64,000 nucleotides of DNA, taken from Pseudoalteromonas shioyasakiensis. Lineage in GTDB: Bacteria > Pseudomonadota > Gammaproteobacteria > Enterobacterales > Alteromonadaceae. Each line of letters opens with the position of its first letter. The first letter of the stretch is position 1. The DNA lies in NCBI RefSeq assembly GCF_024518675.1, contig NZ_JANIGL010000001.1, forward strand, positions 682,001 through 746,000. Direction: 5' to 3'. Of this stretch, positions 16,552 through 24,796 are shown piece by piece. The notes below the pieces were generated by a model, which was not told where the DNA came from, did no database searches, and saw nothing but the letters and a program-made list of their open reading frames with translations. Position numbers and translations under genes: made by a program.

Positions 16552-17248
16552 TATCTTTATTACTCCTAACTAATACATGACGAAAACCTGACTGCCTGGT
16601 TACGTTATTAACCCTAAGAAATCATCTGTAAAAATTTAATTGTGAATTGTGTGTAAAAATTGGTAACCAAATAACCTGGCGGAACAACTTAAAATCGCCC
16701 AATAAAAAGTTACCAATTAAATACCAGCGGTCAATCAACTGGTGAGAAAAATGTATAACTATTGTTAATTTTATGCAACCAATGAAATCTTAATAAATAA
16801 GTATGGTTCTCGTTATGGTTATAATTGTCAACCATGTAAAAACCCTTTAATATCAATATCAAGGTTTTTGGGTGGGTTTATATCAATACTTCTACACATA
16901 CATTTTATTAAGAATAAAGAACTAAAACCAATAATTTATAACTAGCACAAATTGGTAAACCAATTATAAAAATAAATTGTAATCAAGTGGATATTTATTA
17001 GGAATAGTAGCAGAAGCTCAGCATCACTAATTTTTTGGTCATGTAGATTAAGGTTAGAATCAAAAACTTGGTAAGTAAAGACAGATGAGAAGCAGCGATT
17101 TTTTATAAAACTATTCTTGAGTAAATAACGCTTCAAACAGGTTTTCTTAATTTAGGACACCCAGTAAAATAAAATCGTAATCTAAGTTATGGCTAGTATC
17201 TACAGTACGTAGAGTAAGTTACGTAACCAATTTAGAGACTCTAATATC
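16552..17248. promoter_or_regulatory. Operator-rich leader of the alginate lyase gene
   Basis: About 700 bases, very AT-rich, with no convincing gene. It contains a recurring GGTTA/TAACC (TTGGT/ACCAA) element as inverted repeats. These are GGTTA-N6-TAACC at 16598-16613; TTGGTAACCAA at 16660-16670; ATGGTT-N9-AACCAT at 16815-16835; AATTGGTAAACCAATT at 16950-16965; and GTTACGTAAC at 17218-17227 followed by CAA. Half sites occur too (GTTACCAATT near 16710). Such a set suggests binding by a LacI/GntR-type repressor or similar, controlling the lyase. The regulator itself is not evident in the window. Confidence 0.5.
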
Positions 17249-17271
17249 AAAAAAAGGGCCTTGCGGCCCTT
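17249..17271 (-). terminator. Rho-independent terminator of the FecIR-TonB receptor operon
   Basis: On the minus strand, AAGGGCC-GCAA-GGCCCTT (17254-17271 on the plus) is followed by a run of seven T, a standard terminator 30 bases past the receptor stop. Confidence 0.92.
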
Positions 17272-17300
17272 CAAAAGATAAATAACGTAGGAGAAGTTAT

Positions 17301-20300
17301 TTAAAAACGGTATTCGGCGCCTAAATAATAATAAGCGCCGTTAAAACCAAATGGTGCAGAACGACGTGAATATTCAAATACACCTGTTGAACTGACGATT
17401 GTATTGCCTGACGCGTCTACAATTGTGCCTGAGCGTGAGTTACCTATTTCATTCTTATCAGGATAAACATCAAACAAATTATTGGCGCCAATATTTATCG
17501 ATAGGTTATCGGTAACAAAGTAATTTATTTTTACATCTGTCAGAATTTCAGCACCGTACGTTTGACGGCCGCCATCTTCGACAGTGTATTCACCATAGCG
17601 GTTAAGTGATAGGTTCACAGTCCAATCTTCTAAACGGTAAAGCGCGCTTAAATTGACCCTATCTTGTGGTTGCCATTCTTCGATAATGGATGTTTCTTGT
17701 GAAGAAAAAACATCTTCTACCGGGATGGTTTCAAGACCACTGCCTGCAGGGGTAAATAAGTCAACCACATCTGTTTCAGTGAAGTTAGCTGCTAAGGTGA
17801 AATCTAGCGTGCCACCAAGGCCTTCTGTGTTCCACGTTGCAACAAAATCCACACCCTGTGTTTCAGTGTCTGCACCGTTTAAGAAAAACTGGCCGGCGCC
17901 AGCACCAGAACTCACAAGAGCTGCATCAAGTGTTGATGATAAACCTTTACCTAAACGGTTACTGATCACGATGCGATCATCAATATCAATTGAGTAATAA
18001 TCGATAGTGACATTAATGTTATCTGTGACGTTATAAACAATACCTAAGCTGAGGTTTTCTGACTTTTCTTCTTTAAGCTTTGGAATACCAATGCTTTGTG
18101 CAAGGGCACTGTCGTTTCTGAATGTACCTACTTCTTCAGCAACCAGAGCACCATCAGGGCCAACAACAAATTGTGTGCTGATATTATTAAAATACAGCTG
18201 CTGCATAGAAGGTGCTCTAAAGCCCGTGCTAACCGCGCCACGTAATGAAACATCATCAGTAACAGACCAATTACCGGCCAGTTTAAAGTTTACTGTGTCG
18301 CCAAATCCTTTATAGTTGTCGTAACGCAACGCCCCTGAAATGATCACATCATCAATCACATAAGTTTCAGCATCAACATAAAATGAGATCACATCTCGCG
18401 ATTCATCAACGGATGATGCCGGTGAAGAACCACCAAAACCTTGCGTGCCGCCAGATGCATTTTCACTACCAATACCGCCACTTAGGCCGTCATATATATT
18501 AACGCCATTGTTGGTATCGTAATCTCTATAAGCGTATTCACTACCTTCTAAAATGCGATATTCATCAGTTCGCAGCTCTGCCCCCATAGCCAACGAGTAG
18601 TCATCATAATCTTTGGTGTAATCCAAGTTTAACGTTTGTAGCGACAGCTCCATACCATAAGCGTAGGCTTCACGTGGAATAGTTGCTCGAATATCATCGG
18701 CACTTAAACCTTGCTCATAACGCAATAAATTGGCATATGAGCCATTAATCGTATCACTTGTGGTGTAGTCGATACTGTTTTCACCATAGGTGTATGAAAG
18801 ATCGAGGCTTGAGTCGTTATCAAACTCTTTTTTGAAACCAAAGTTATATGAAATATCGTCAATAGTGGTGTTTATTTTCGGTAAGAAGCCCATTGGAATA
18901 ACAGCATCGCCATCTTGTAAAACGGGGTTACCACCGGCATTAGCATTGTGACGGAAAAACGCGGCTGATTCATTATCACGCGTTGAATAAGTAATAAAAC
19001 CATATAGCTCGCCACCAGCTAATTCGTAGCCTGTATTTACTGTTAAAGCAAATTGTTGTGAGTCAGCGTCACCAATTCTAAAAGTATCACGCGGTGCTGT
19101 GAGTTCACGAGGATCTCCAGCGAGTAAAGTACCATCATCAAGCTCTGTACAGCCATAGAACTGGCAAGAGCCATGAAGACCGGCTCGGTTAGTTGGCGCA
19201 CGATCGCGGTAATTAAGCGTGGTGTTTAAATAACCTTCATCACCTAACGCAAAGCCTTTATTGAAGTCGATATTAACTGTTTCACCATCGCCTTCTGAGT
19301 ATTGACCATAATTAATTGCCGCTTTCCCGCCTTCATCAGCATCTTTGAGTACAATATTAATAACACCGGCAATGGCATCTGAGCCATACTGTGCCGCAGC
19401 GCCGTCACGTAATACTTCAATACGTTTAATCGATGCCGCAGGAATAGCATTCATGTCGGTGCCCGCTGTTCCGCGCCCTACAGATGTATTGATATGGATG
19501 ATGCTGGCTTGGTGGCGACGCTTACCGTTGATAAGTACCAGCGTTTGATCAGGGCCTAGGCCACGTAACGTTGCGGGGCGAAGTGCATCTGTACCGTCAC
19601 TGATTGATGAGCTAGAAAAGTTAAATGAAGGAGCTATTGATTGTAACATTCGGCCAACTTCTGTCTGCCCCGTATTTTCCAGCGCTTCTGCACTTAAAAT
19701 ATCAACAGGAACAGGTAAATCTTCGACCGAACGCCCGGCTACACGGCTACCAACGATAGCTATTTTTTCTATGTTTTCTTGTGCCGCTTGCTCTTGCGCA
19801 TTAACGGCTTGGCTGTTTGTTGCCATTAAAAGTGGTAAAACGGCTGCACTGACCCCAGAAAGCTTTGTCATGTTGTTATCATTCCTATTGATTTGTTTGA
19901 GTTTTACGCTCAGTAAACCATTTTGATCAACAACCGCATCGAGTTCAGTATTTTGCAACATCGTATTGAGTGCATCCAACTGAGTGTAATAACCAAACAC
20001 TGATTGAGCTTGATATTGCTTTGCTAACTCAAATGAAAAAACCACGGTTTGTTCAGTTTGTTTTGCAAATTCAATCAGTGCGAGGTCTGCTCGTTGCGCT
20101 TTAATATCAAATTGCACCATCTGTGATTTAACGGCATTAGCTTGTACATTCAGGCTACAAACTAAAGGCGCCAATGCAATCAACTCACATAATGGATACG
20201 TTTGGTTACTACGCAACTTATACAAACAGTTGAGAACGAATAATCCTCTACATGCCTTTGACTTTTTATTTATTATTTTTTTACTTTTTGTTTTCAGCAT
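17301..20300 (-). CDS. TonB-dependent receptor/transducer with N-terminal STN domain
   Basis: 999 residues. Residues 1-56 are an unusually long, basic signal region (hydrophobic core LIALAPLVCSL, ending NVQANA). An STN (secretin/TonB N-terminal) signalling domain spans about 60-137 (FDIKAQRADLALIEFAKQ). Residues 144-168 then look like a second signal peptide (MTKLSGVSAAVLPLLMATNS, ending AVNAQ). The plug is at about 178-330 with LPVPVDILSAEALENTG, LRGLGPDQTLVLINGKRRHQ and VLRDGAAAQYGSDAIAGVINI; the rest is the 22-strand barrel ending in FNGAYYYLGAEYRF with the terminal Phe. It follows fecR and fecI genes in the same direction, so it is the surface receptor of a FecIRA-type cell-surface signalling system. 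The ligand is unknown; the next gene downstream is an alginate lyase with its own promoter. Confidence 0.93.
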   Translation of the reverse strand: MLKTKSKKIINKKSKACRGLFVLNCLYKLRSNQTYPLCELIALAPLVCSLNVQANAVKSQMVQFDIKAQRADLALIEFAKQTEQTVVFSFELAKQYQAQSVFGYYTQLDALNTMLQNTELDAVVDQNGLLSVKLKQINRNDNNMTKLSGVSAAVLPLLMATNSQAVNAQEQAAQENIEKIAIVGSRVAGRSVEDLPVPVDILSAEALENTGQTEVGRMLQSIAPSFNFSSSSISDGTDALRPATLRGLGPDQTLVLINGKRRHQASIIHINTSVGRGTAGTDMNAIPAASIKRIEVLRDGAAAQYGSDAIAGVINIVLKDADEGGKAAINYGQYSEGDGETVNIDFNKGFALGDEGYLNTTLNYRDRAPTNRAGLHGSCQFYGCTELDDGTLLAGDPRELTAPRDTFRIGDADSQQFALTVNTGYELAGGELYGFITYSTRDNESAAFFRHNANAGGNPVLQDGDAVIPMGFLPKINTTIDDISYNFGFKKEFDNDSSLDLSYTYGENSIDYTTSDTINGSYANLLRYEQGLSADDIRATIPREAYAYGMELSLQTLNLDYTKDYDDYSLAMGAELRTDEYRILEGSEYAYRDYDTNNGVNIYDGLSGGIGSENASGGTQGFGGSSPASSVDESRDVISFYVDAETYVIDDVIISGALRYDNYKGFGDTVNFKLAGNWSVTDDVSLRGAVSTGFRAPSMQQLYFNNISTQFVVGPDGALVAEEVGTFRNDSALAQSIGIPKLKEEKSENLSLGIVYNVTDNINVTIDYYSIDIDDRIVISNRLGKGLSSTLDAALVSSGAGAGQFFLNGADTETQGVDFVATWNTEGLGGTLDFTLAANFTETDVVDLFTPAGSGLETIPVEDVFSSQETSIIEEWQPQDRVNLSALYRLEDWTVNLSLNRYGEYTVEDGGRQTYGAEILTDVKINYFVTDNLSINIGANNLFDVYPDKNEIGNSRSGTIVDASGNTIVSSTGVFEYSRRSAPFGFNGAYYYLGAEYRF

Positions 20301-20341
20301 TGCTACTTTTCATGTTTTTAGTCAGAGTTTAACTCACCAAC

Positions 20342-21418
20342 TTAACTATGATCGCCTTGTGTTAGGCTAACAATATGTTCACCTAACCGCTCATGCTCTA
20401 TCGCTAAATTTGCTTGCAGGCTATCAAGTAAGCCGATGATATCACCCGCTTTGAATACTCCAGCTACTTTAAGCGATGCTAATGAAGGGTCTTTTAACTC
20501 AAACCGTGTCGCAGTGTAACGGCTAACCTCTTGCAATGCTTCACTTAGTGGCTCACCATTAAAAATTAGCATGCCATGTTGCCATGCTAAATCTCGCTGT
20601 ACATCATCCATTGATAACTGTTTTATCGGTTTGGTAATACTTTCTTTTATTAGCGCTTTTTCTCCAGAAATAACAATACTCGCGTTAATTTTTTTCACTT
20701 GCTCAGTCTCATTATTAGCCTGTTGCAACCTAACAAAATCATCCGCATTTACCGCCACACTTGGATCAGTGATCATCACTTTCCCTTCAGTCACCACGAG
20801 CTCTAAATCTGATGAGGCGTTACGCTGAACATTAAACACAGTACCCAACGCAGTGAACGATTTATCACCCGCCATGACACTAAATGGCCGCGATGGATCT
20901 TTAGCGACATTAAAGCGCCCTTCGCCGCGGCTTAAAATAAGCTGTCTACGCCCTTGGGTATAAGCAACTTCTAATAAGCTATTGGTGTTTAATTGCACTA
21001 TGGTGCTGTCTGGGAGAACATAAGTAGCCTGCTGGCCTACTTTGGTACGATAAATTTTGCTGTACTTGGCTTGATCTTGCACTGAACTGGGATAAAAATT
21101 GAAGCCTGCAAACATAAACGTCGCCATCAGGATAACAGCAAAAATACTTGCAGCTATGGTAAAGCGTGTATTTGAAATTGAATTTTTAGAAGGCACCTGT
21201 TTATTTGGAAACAAACTGCTTAACTCATTGAGAACACTTAACTCATCCCATAACTGTGCAAGTTCAAAAACCGCATCTTGATGTGCCTTGCTTTGCTGCA
21301 CCCACAGTTGAAACTGCTCTCTTTCTTGCTCCGATAAGCCGCGATCCATGGCGCTGATCCAGCGACTGGCTTGCGATTGAATAACATCTTTAGACGAAAA
21401 TTGATGAATATTGCTCAT
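20342..21418 (-). CDS. FecR-family anti-sigma factor / sigma regulator
   Basis: 358 residues. The N-terminal cytoplasmic domain (SRWISAMDRGLSEQEREQF, then FELAQLWDEL) binds the sigma factor. One membrane helix lies at about 86-106. The periplasmic FecR domain is at about 120-210 (VGQQATYVLPDSTIVQLNTN, then GEGRFNVAKDPSRPF). A C-terminal secretin-like STN fold is at about 285-355 (LIFNGEPLSEALQEV...VSLTQGD). In FecR systems this protein relays ligand binding at the outer-membrane receptor to the sigma factor. The start overlaps the sigma gene stop (ATGA), and the receptor gene begins 41 bases further on. Confidence 0.93.
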   Translation of the reverse strand: MSNIHQFSSKDVIQSQASRWISAMDRGLSEQEREQFQLWVQQSKAHQDAVFELAQLWDELSVLNELSSLFPNKQVPSKNSISNTRFTIAASIFAVILMATFMFAGFNFYPSSVQDQAKYSKIYRTKVGQQATYVLPDSTIVQLNTNSLLEVAYTQGRRQLILSRGEGRFNVAKDPSRPFSVMAGDKSFTALGTVFNVQRNASSDLELVVTEGKVMITDPSVAVNADDFVRLQQANNETEQVKKINASIVISGEKALIKESITKPIKQLSMDDVQRDLAWQHGMLIFNGEPLSEALQEVSRYTATRFELKDPSLASLKVAGVFKAGDIIGLLDSLQANLAIEHERLGEHIVSLTQGDHS

Positions 21419-21981
21419 TTACCCACCCTCCTGGTAGTGACTGAACGGTGCTCATGATCAGCGGATGTTTGCTCTTGTTGCTGCATATATTGCATCGACT
21501 TAAGTAAACCTTTTGCGATGTGTTTTTCCACGGTGCTTTCACTTAAGTTCATTTGCTTTGCGATTTCTTTTTGGCTCAAACCATATACTTTTTTTAATAT
21601 AAAGCATTTTCGTACTGGTTGACTAAGCTGCTCCGTCGCACGGCAAAAAAGTAAAAAACGCTCTTTTGATGTTACTTCATCTTCAAGCTGCATTGATTTC
21701 AAATGCTGTTGATAATCATCACCAGTATCAAGTGAGTTATTATGTTTATTATCCCACTTAGCAACATGATTTAAAGCTAAATTTTTCGCCGTTTTTAACA
21801 TATAGCTATGAGTGTATTTAATATCTTGTTTCAAGTCAGCTTCATAGCTTTTAACAAATGTCTCTTGAACGATATCTTCTACATCATCAGGTAATACAAT
21901 ACGTGATACAAAACGTCTTATTTGAGCAGACAGTTCAACGAATGTTGTCGTTACTTTACTTTGTGCCACATTATAACTCAC
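21415..21981 (-). CDS. ECF RNA polymerase sigma factor, FecI type
   Basis: 188 residues. Region 2 is at about 12-75 (VLPDDVEDIVQETFVKSYE and HSYMLKTAKNLALNHV). Region 4 is at about 115-165 with a helix-turn-helix LSQKEIAKQMNLSESTVEKH. The size and the neighbouring fecR-like and TonB-receptor genes place it in the iron-starvation/FecI group. It is first in its operon; its promoter must lie in the 87 bases before the LysR gene stop. It probably drives the receptor gene when the ligand is bound. No convincing Fur box was seen ahead of it. Confidence 0.93.
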   Translation of the reverse strand: MSYNVAQSKVTTTFVELSAQIRRFVSRIVLPDDVEDIVQETFVKSYEADLKQDIKYTHSYMLKTAKNLALNHVAKWDNKHNNSLDTGDDYQQHLKSMQLEDEVTSKERFLLFCRATEQLSQPVRKCFILKKVYGLSQKEIAKQMNLSESTVEKHIAKGLLKSMQYMQQQEQTSADHEHRSVTTRRVGK

Positions 21982-22068
21982 TATTATAATTATTAAGCTT
22001 AGGTTACGAGTTTTAGCGCTAATTACAAGGCAAATTGTTAAATTGTCGTTATTTTAGGGTTACTATTT

Positions 22069-22974
22069 TTATCCCTTGCCATTATTTGAATCAGTATTAA
22101 AAAATAATGACTTCATAAACTCATAAAAAACCTCTGTTTTACGGGTTGTTAAACTATTTTGTGGCTTTAAAAACCACACTGGTGCATCACCATCAGCTAA
22201 AATACCGGGCAAAACCTCAAGTAGTACGCCGGTGTCTAATTCATCTTCAATAGCTAACTTAGATTTTATTGCAATGCCATGCCCTGCTATCGCGGCTTGA
22301 GTCATGTTATCTGAATTAGAAATAGTGAAACGCGTTTTAGCATTAAAGTTGACAACTTTGCCAGCGCCATTATTTAGTTTTAGTTGTCGTTGCCACGGCA
22401 AACACACCCAAAAGTGTTGCTGCAGTTGCTCAAAAGATGTTGGCATACCGTATTTTTCTACATAGCTAGGTGCCACACATAAAACACGGTGATTGTTGAC
22501 TATTTTTCGTGATAACAAGGCCGAGTCATTCAGCTTTCCCACCCTGATCGCAATATCTTGTGCATCATCGACAACATTGACGAAGTTATCTGAAATCGAA
22601 AAGTCTAATTGTAATTCAGGGTACTGCTGCTCAAACGCAATCAGTTTTGGCATCACAAACTTTGAAAACACCCAAGGAGGCATAGTTACTCGTAGTAACC
22701 CACTCACTGATGAACCACGTGCACCAATGCTGTATTCGGCATCATGTAATGCTTCAAGGATCGTACCAACGCGCTGATAAAACACCTCTCCAGCAGGTGA
22801 TAGCCGTATGCGCCGACTATCTCTAAAGACTAAAACGGTTGCTAACTCTCGCTCTAATTTAGCTAATCGATGGCTAACAGTGGCTGGAGATAACCCTTGT
22901 GCGCTTGCCGCTGCAAGCACGCCTTTATTCTCTATAATCGCAATAAATGTTTCTAGATCGCTCACACTGTACAT
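22069..22974 (-). CDS. LysR-type transcriptional regulator
   Basis: 301 residues. The N-terminal winged HTH is at residues 3-62 (LETFIAIIENKGVLAAASAQ, LSPATVSHRLAKLERELATV, then FRDSRRIRLSPAGEVFYQR). The substrate-binding domain follows, with VSGLLRVTMPPWVFSKFVMP as the hinge region. It has the PBP2 fold typical of the CrgA-like/GcvA-like groups that act as activators or repressors. It is divergent from the exported haloacid dehalogenase gene at 23147, with a 172-base shared region, so that gene is a plausible target. The effector is unknown. Confidence 0.93.
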   Translation of the reverse strand: MYSVSDLETFIAIIENKGVLAAASAQGLSPATVSHRLAKLERELATVLVFRDSRRIRLSPAGEVFYQRVGTILEALHDAEYSIGARGSSVSGLLRVTMPPWVFSKFVMPKLIAFEQQYPELQLDFSISDNFVNVVDDAQDIAIRVGKLNDSALLSRKIVNNHRVLCVAPSYVEKYGMPTSFEQLQQHFWVCLPWQRQLKLNNGAGKVVNFNAKTRFTISNSDNMTQAAIAGHGIAIKSKLAIEDELDTGVLLEVLPGILADGDAPVWFLKPQNSLTTRKTEVFYEFMKSLFFNTDSNNGKG

Positions 22975-23041
22975 AGCTGCCCCTCTATTTCATTTAATAT
23001 TTTCGAATGTAGCTTTCAGTTTTGCAATGTTTATTTAGAAA

Positions 23042-23061
23042 AACCAAACACTATACTGGTT
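23042..23061. promoter_or_regulatory. Possible LysR operator in the divergent region
   Basis: AACCA (23042-23046) and TGGTT (23057-23061) form an inverted repeat with a 10-base AT-rich spacer, between the lysR gene and the dehalogenase gene. This is the general shape of a LysR site, but it is short and unscored. Confidence 0.3.
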
Positions 23062-23146
23062 CGTAGATAATAAATGGGGAGTTAGTTAGAACCGAGAGTG
23101 CTCAGTTTTAGCCCCTTAAACTGTAAATACAAGGGCATTAAAATAT

Positions 23147-23911
23147 ATGGCTATTTTTAAAACTCTAACAAAGCTAAGTTTATCGTTAGTACTGTTAGGT
23201 CAATTGTTCGGAGGAGATGTAATGGCAGCTGATCCTGTACAGCACAAACCAAAAGTTATTATTTTTGACGTTAATGAAACATTGCTCGATCTGGATTCAA
23301 TGCGCGAATCAATTGGTGCGGCATTAGGTGGACGAGAAGATTTACTTCCGCTTTGGTTTTCAACCATGTTACATCACTCTCTAGTGAGCACAGCCATCGG
23401 CGACTATCAGGATTTTGGCAAAATTGGGGTTGCATCATTATTAATGGTGGCACAAAACAATGATATTAAAATTAGTGCCGAACAAGCTAAAACCGCTATT
23501 GTCACACCATTATTAAGCCTACCAGCACACCCAGATGTTAAAGCAGGCTTACAAGCATTAAAAGACAGTGGCTACAAATTAGTGAGCTTAACCAATTCAT
23601 CTAATAATGGCGTAAAAGCGCAGTTTGAAAGTGCGGGTTTAACTGATTACTTTGAAGCCAGATATAGTATTGAAGATATTAAAATATACAAACCTGATTT
23701 ACGTGCCTATGAGTGGGCATTAAAACAGCTAAATGTAAAAGCAGAAGATGCGTTAATGGTAGCAGCCCATGGCTGGGATGTTGCTGGTGCAAAAGCGGCA
23801 GGCCTACAAACGGCATTTATTGCGCGCCCAGGTAAAGCCTTATACCCACTCGCACAAAAACCTGATTACAATGTGAAAGATTTAACCGAGTTAGTCGAAC
23901 TACTTAAATAA
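23147..23911 (+). CDS. Exported type II haloacid-dehalogenase-like hydrolase
   Basis: 254 residues. Residues 1-28 form a signal peptide (LSLSLVLLGQLFGGDVMAA). The HAD nucleophile is Asp41 in IFDVNETLLDL, motif 2 is KLVSLTNSSNN, the Lys region is EDIKIYKPDLRAYEWALK, and the last motif is VAAHGWDVAGAKAAGL. This is the layout of (S)-2-haloacid dehalogenase (type II). An export signal is unusual for the family, suggesting a periplasmic dehalogenase or phosphatase. It is divergent from a LysR gene. Substrate not assignable. Confidence 0.87.
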   Translation: MAIFKTLTKLSLSLVLLGQLFGGDVMAADPVQHKPKVIIFDVNETLLDLDSMRESIGAALGGREDLLPLWFSTMLHHSLVSTAIGDYQDFGKIGVASLLMVAQNNDIKISAEQAKTAIVTPLLSLPAHPDVKAGLQALKDSGYKLVSLTNSSNNGVKAQFESAGLTDYFEARYSIEDIKIYKPDLRAYEWALKQLNVKAEDALMVAAHGWDVAGAKAAGLQTAFIARPGKALYPLAQKPDYNVKDLTELVELLK

Positions 23912-23941
23912 CTAGATTGTACTAAAATAGATCAATACCCT

Positions 23942-23976
23942 GAGGTTGAACTAATGGATAAGTTCCACCTCTTTTT
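23942..23976. terminator. Terminator between the dehalogenase gene and tetR
   Basis: GAGGTTGAAC (23942-23951) pairs with GTTCCACCTC (23962-23971) with one mismatch, followed by CTTTTTATTTTT. It overlaps the convergent tetR stop codon. Confidence 0.8.
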
Positions 23977-24577
23977 ATTTTTGCAATTTTATTCCGCTAA
24001 CAAAAAACCGTGAAGTCAAATCTATTAATTGCTCTAAGCTCGCTTCATCTAATGCGGGTTTCCACATTATAACTTGCTCCCAATACCCCATATTTTTTAA
24101 ACCACCGTAGAAAAATGAAGCCGCAATATCTGCTGGCACATCATTTAATACGCCCGCTTGATGGGCTTGCTCAAACCACGTAAGTAGCCCCTTCTCACAC
24201 TCTAAAAACTGTTCTTCTAATCGTGCGGCTTGCTCTTTATCACGCATTGACTCAATGATCACAATACGCGACAAGGTTAAGTAGTTTTCATCATTGCCAA
24301 GTGACAAGCAGACCTTAGCTAACTCTTTTAATTGCTCATAGATATCAACATCAGCTTGGTATTGATATTTATGTAATTGTGAAAAACGTTGTAATAACAA
24401 TGCAACCACATCATCAAACAAGGCATTTTTATTGGCATAATGCTTATATAAGGTGCGCTTAGAAACATTGGCTTGCTTAGCAATGGTTTCCATTGTTGTG
24501 CCAAGTAGCCCATTTTGCGCAAACTCTTGAATTGCAGCACATAGCACGTCATTTTGTTTACTATTACTTGATTCCAC
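23975..24577 (-). CDS. TetR-family repressor of the adjacent RND efflux operon
   Basis: About 200 residues from a GTG at 24577 that has an AGGGGGC Shine-Dalgarno in front. A longer in-frame start (ATG at 24667) would run through the palindromic operator and add 30 odd residues, so I reject it. The HTH is near the N-terminus (LCAAIQEFAQNGLLGTTMET, IAKQANVSKRTLYKHYANKN), typical of AcrR-like regulators; the rest is a ligand-binding helical domain. It is divergent from the efflux adaptor gene across a 21-bp perfect inverted repeat. It probably represses itself and the efflux pair until a toxic ligand binds. Confidence 0.9.
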   Translation of the reverse strand: MESSNSKQNDVLCAAIQEFAQNGLLGTTMETIAKQANVSKRTLYKHYANKNALFDDVVALLLQRFSQLHKYQYQADVDIYEQLKELAKVCLSLGNDENYLTLSRIVIIESMRDKEQAARLEEQFLECEKGLLTWFEQAHQAGVLNDVPADIAASFFYGGLKNMGYWEQVIMWKPALDEASLEQLIDLTSRFFVSGIKLQK

Positions 24578-24624
24578 ATCGCCCCCTGTTTTAATCAATT
24601 TTTTTTTCACACTAACATTGAAAA

Positions 24625-24679
24625 AAGTAAACGCAAGTGTATACCCATTTAGAAAATAGGTATACACTTGCGTTTACTT
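24625..24679. promoter_or_regulatory. 21-bp perfect inverted repeat: TetR operator
   Basis: The left arm 24625-24645 (begins AAGTAAACGCAAG, ends GTATACC) is the exact reverse complement of the right arm 24659-24679, with a 13-base spacer. It sits between tetR and the RND adaptor gene, covering both putative -35 regions. Two TetR dimers on two half-operators is the likely mode. Confidence 0.85.
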
Positions 24680-24697
24680 AAGCTGAATATCTATCAT
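24668..24697 (+). promoter_or_regulatory. Candidate promoter of the RND efflux operon
   Basis: TTGCGT (24668-24673) within the right arm of the palindrome, an 18-base spacer, then TATCAT (24692-24697). The overlap with the operator fits repression by TetR. Inferred from hexamer likeness only. Confidence 0.5.
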
Positions 24698-24796
24698 TAA
24701 TTAAACGGTGTGGTTATTAATTGCACAATAAACCATACTCAATCAGCTTAATTTGCTTAAACCTAATACTTATACAATTGGAACTGTGGAGTAACC

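Noticed and set aside
16942..17136. 64-codon minus-strand frame in the alginate lyase leader
   Set aside because: AT-rich random-looking translation, spans a palindrome, no ribosome site.
21982..22068. Fur box ahead of the FecI-type sigma gene
   Set aside because: The TATTATAATTATT stretch is AT-rich but does not fit the 19-bp Fur consensus well enough to call.
24578..24667. Upstream extension of the tetR gene to an earlier ATG
   Set aside because: It would translate through the palindromic operator; the GTG at 24577 has a strong ribosome site.
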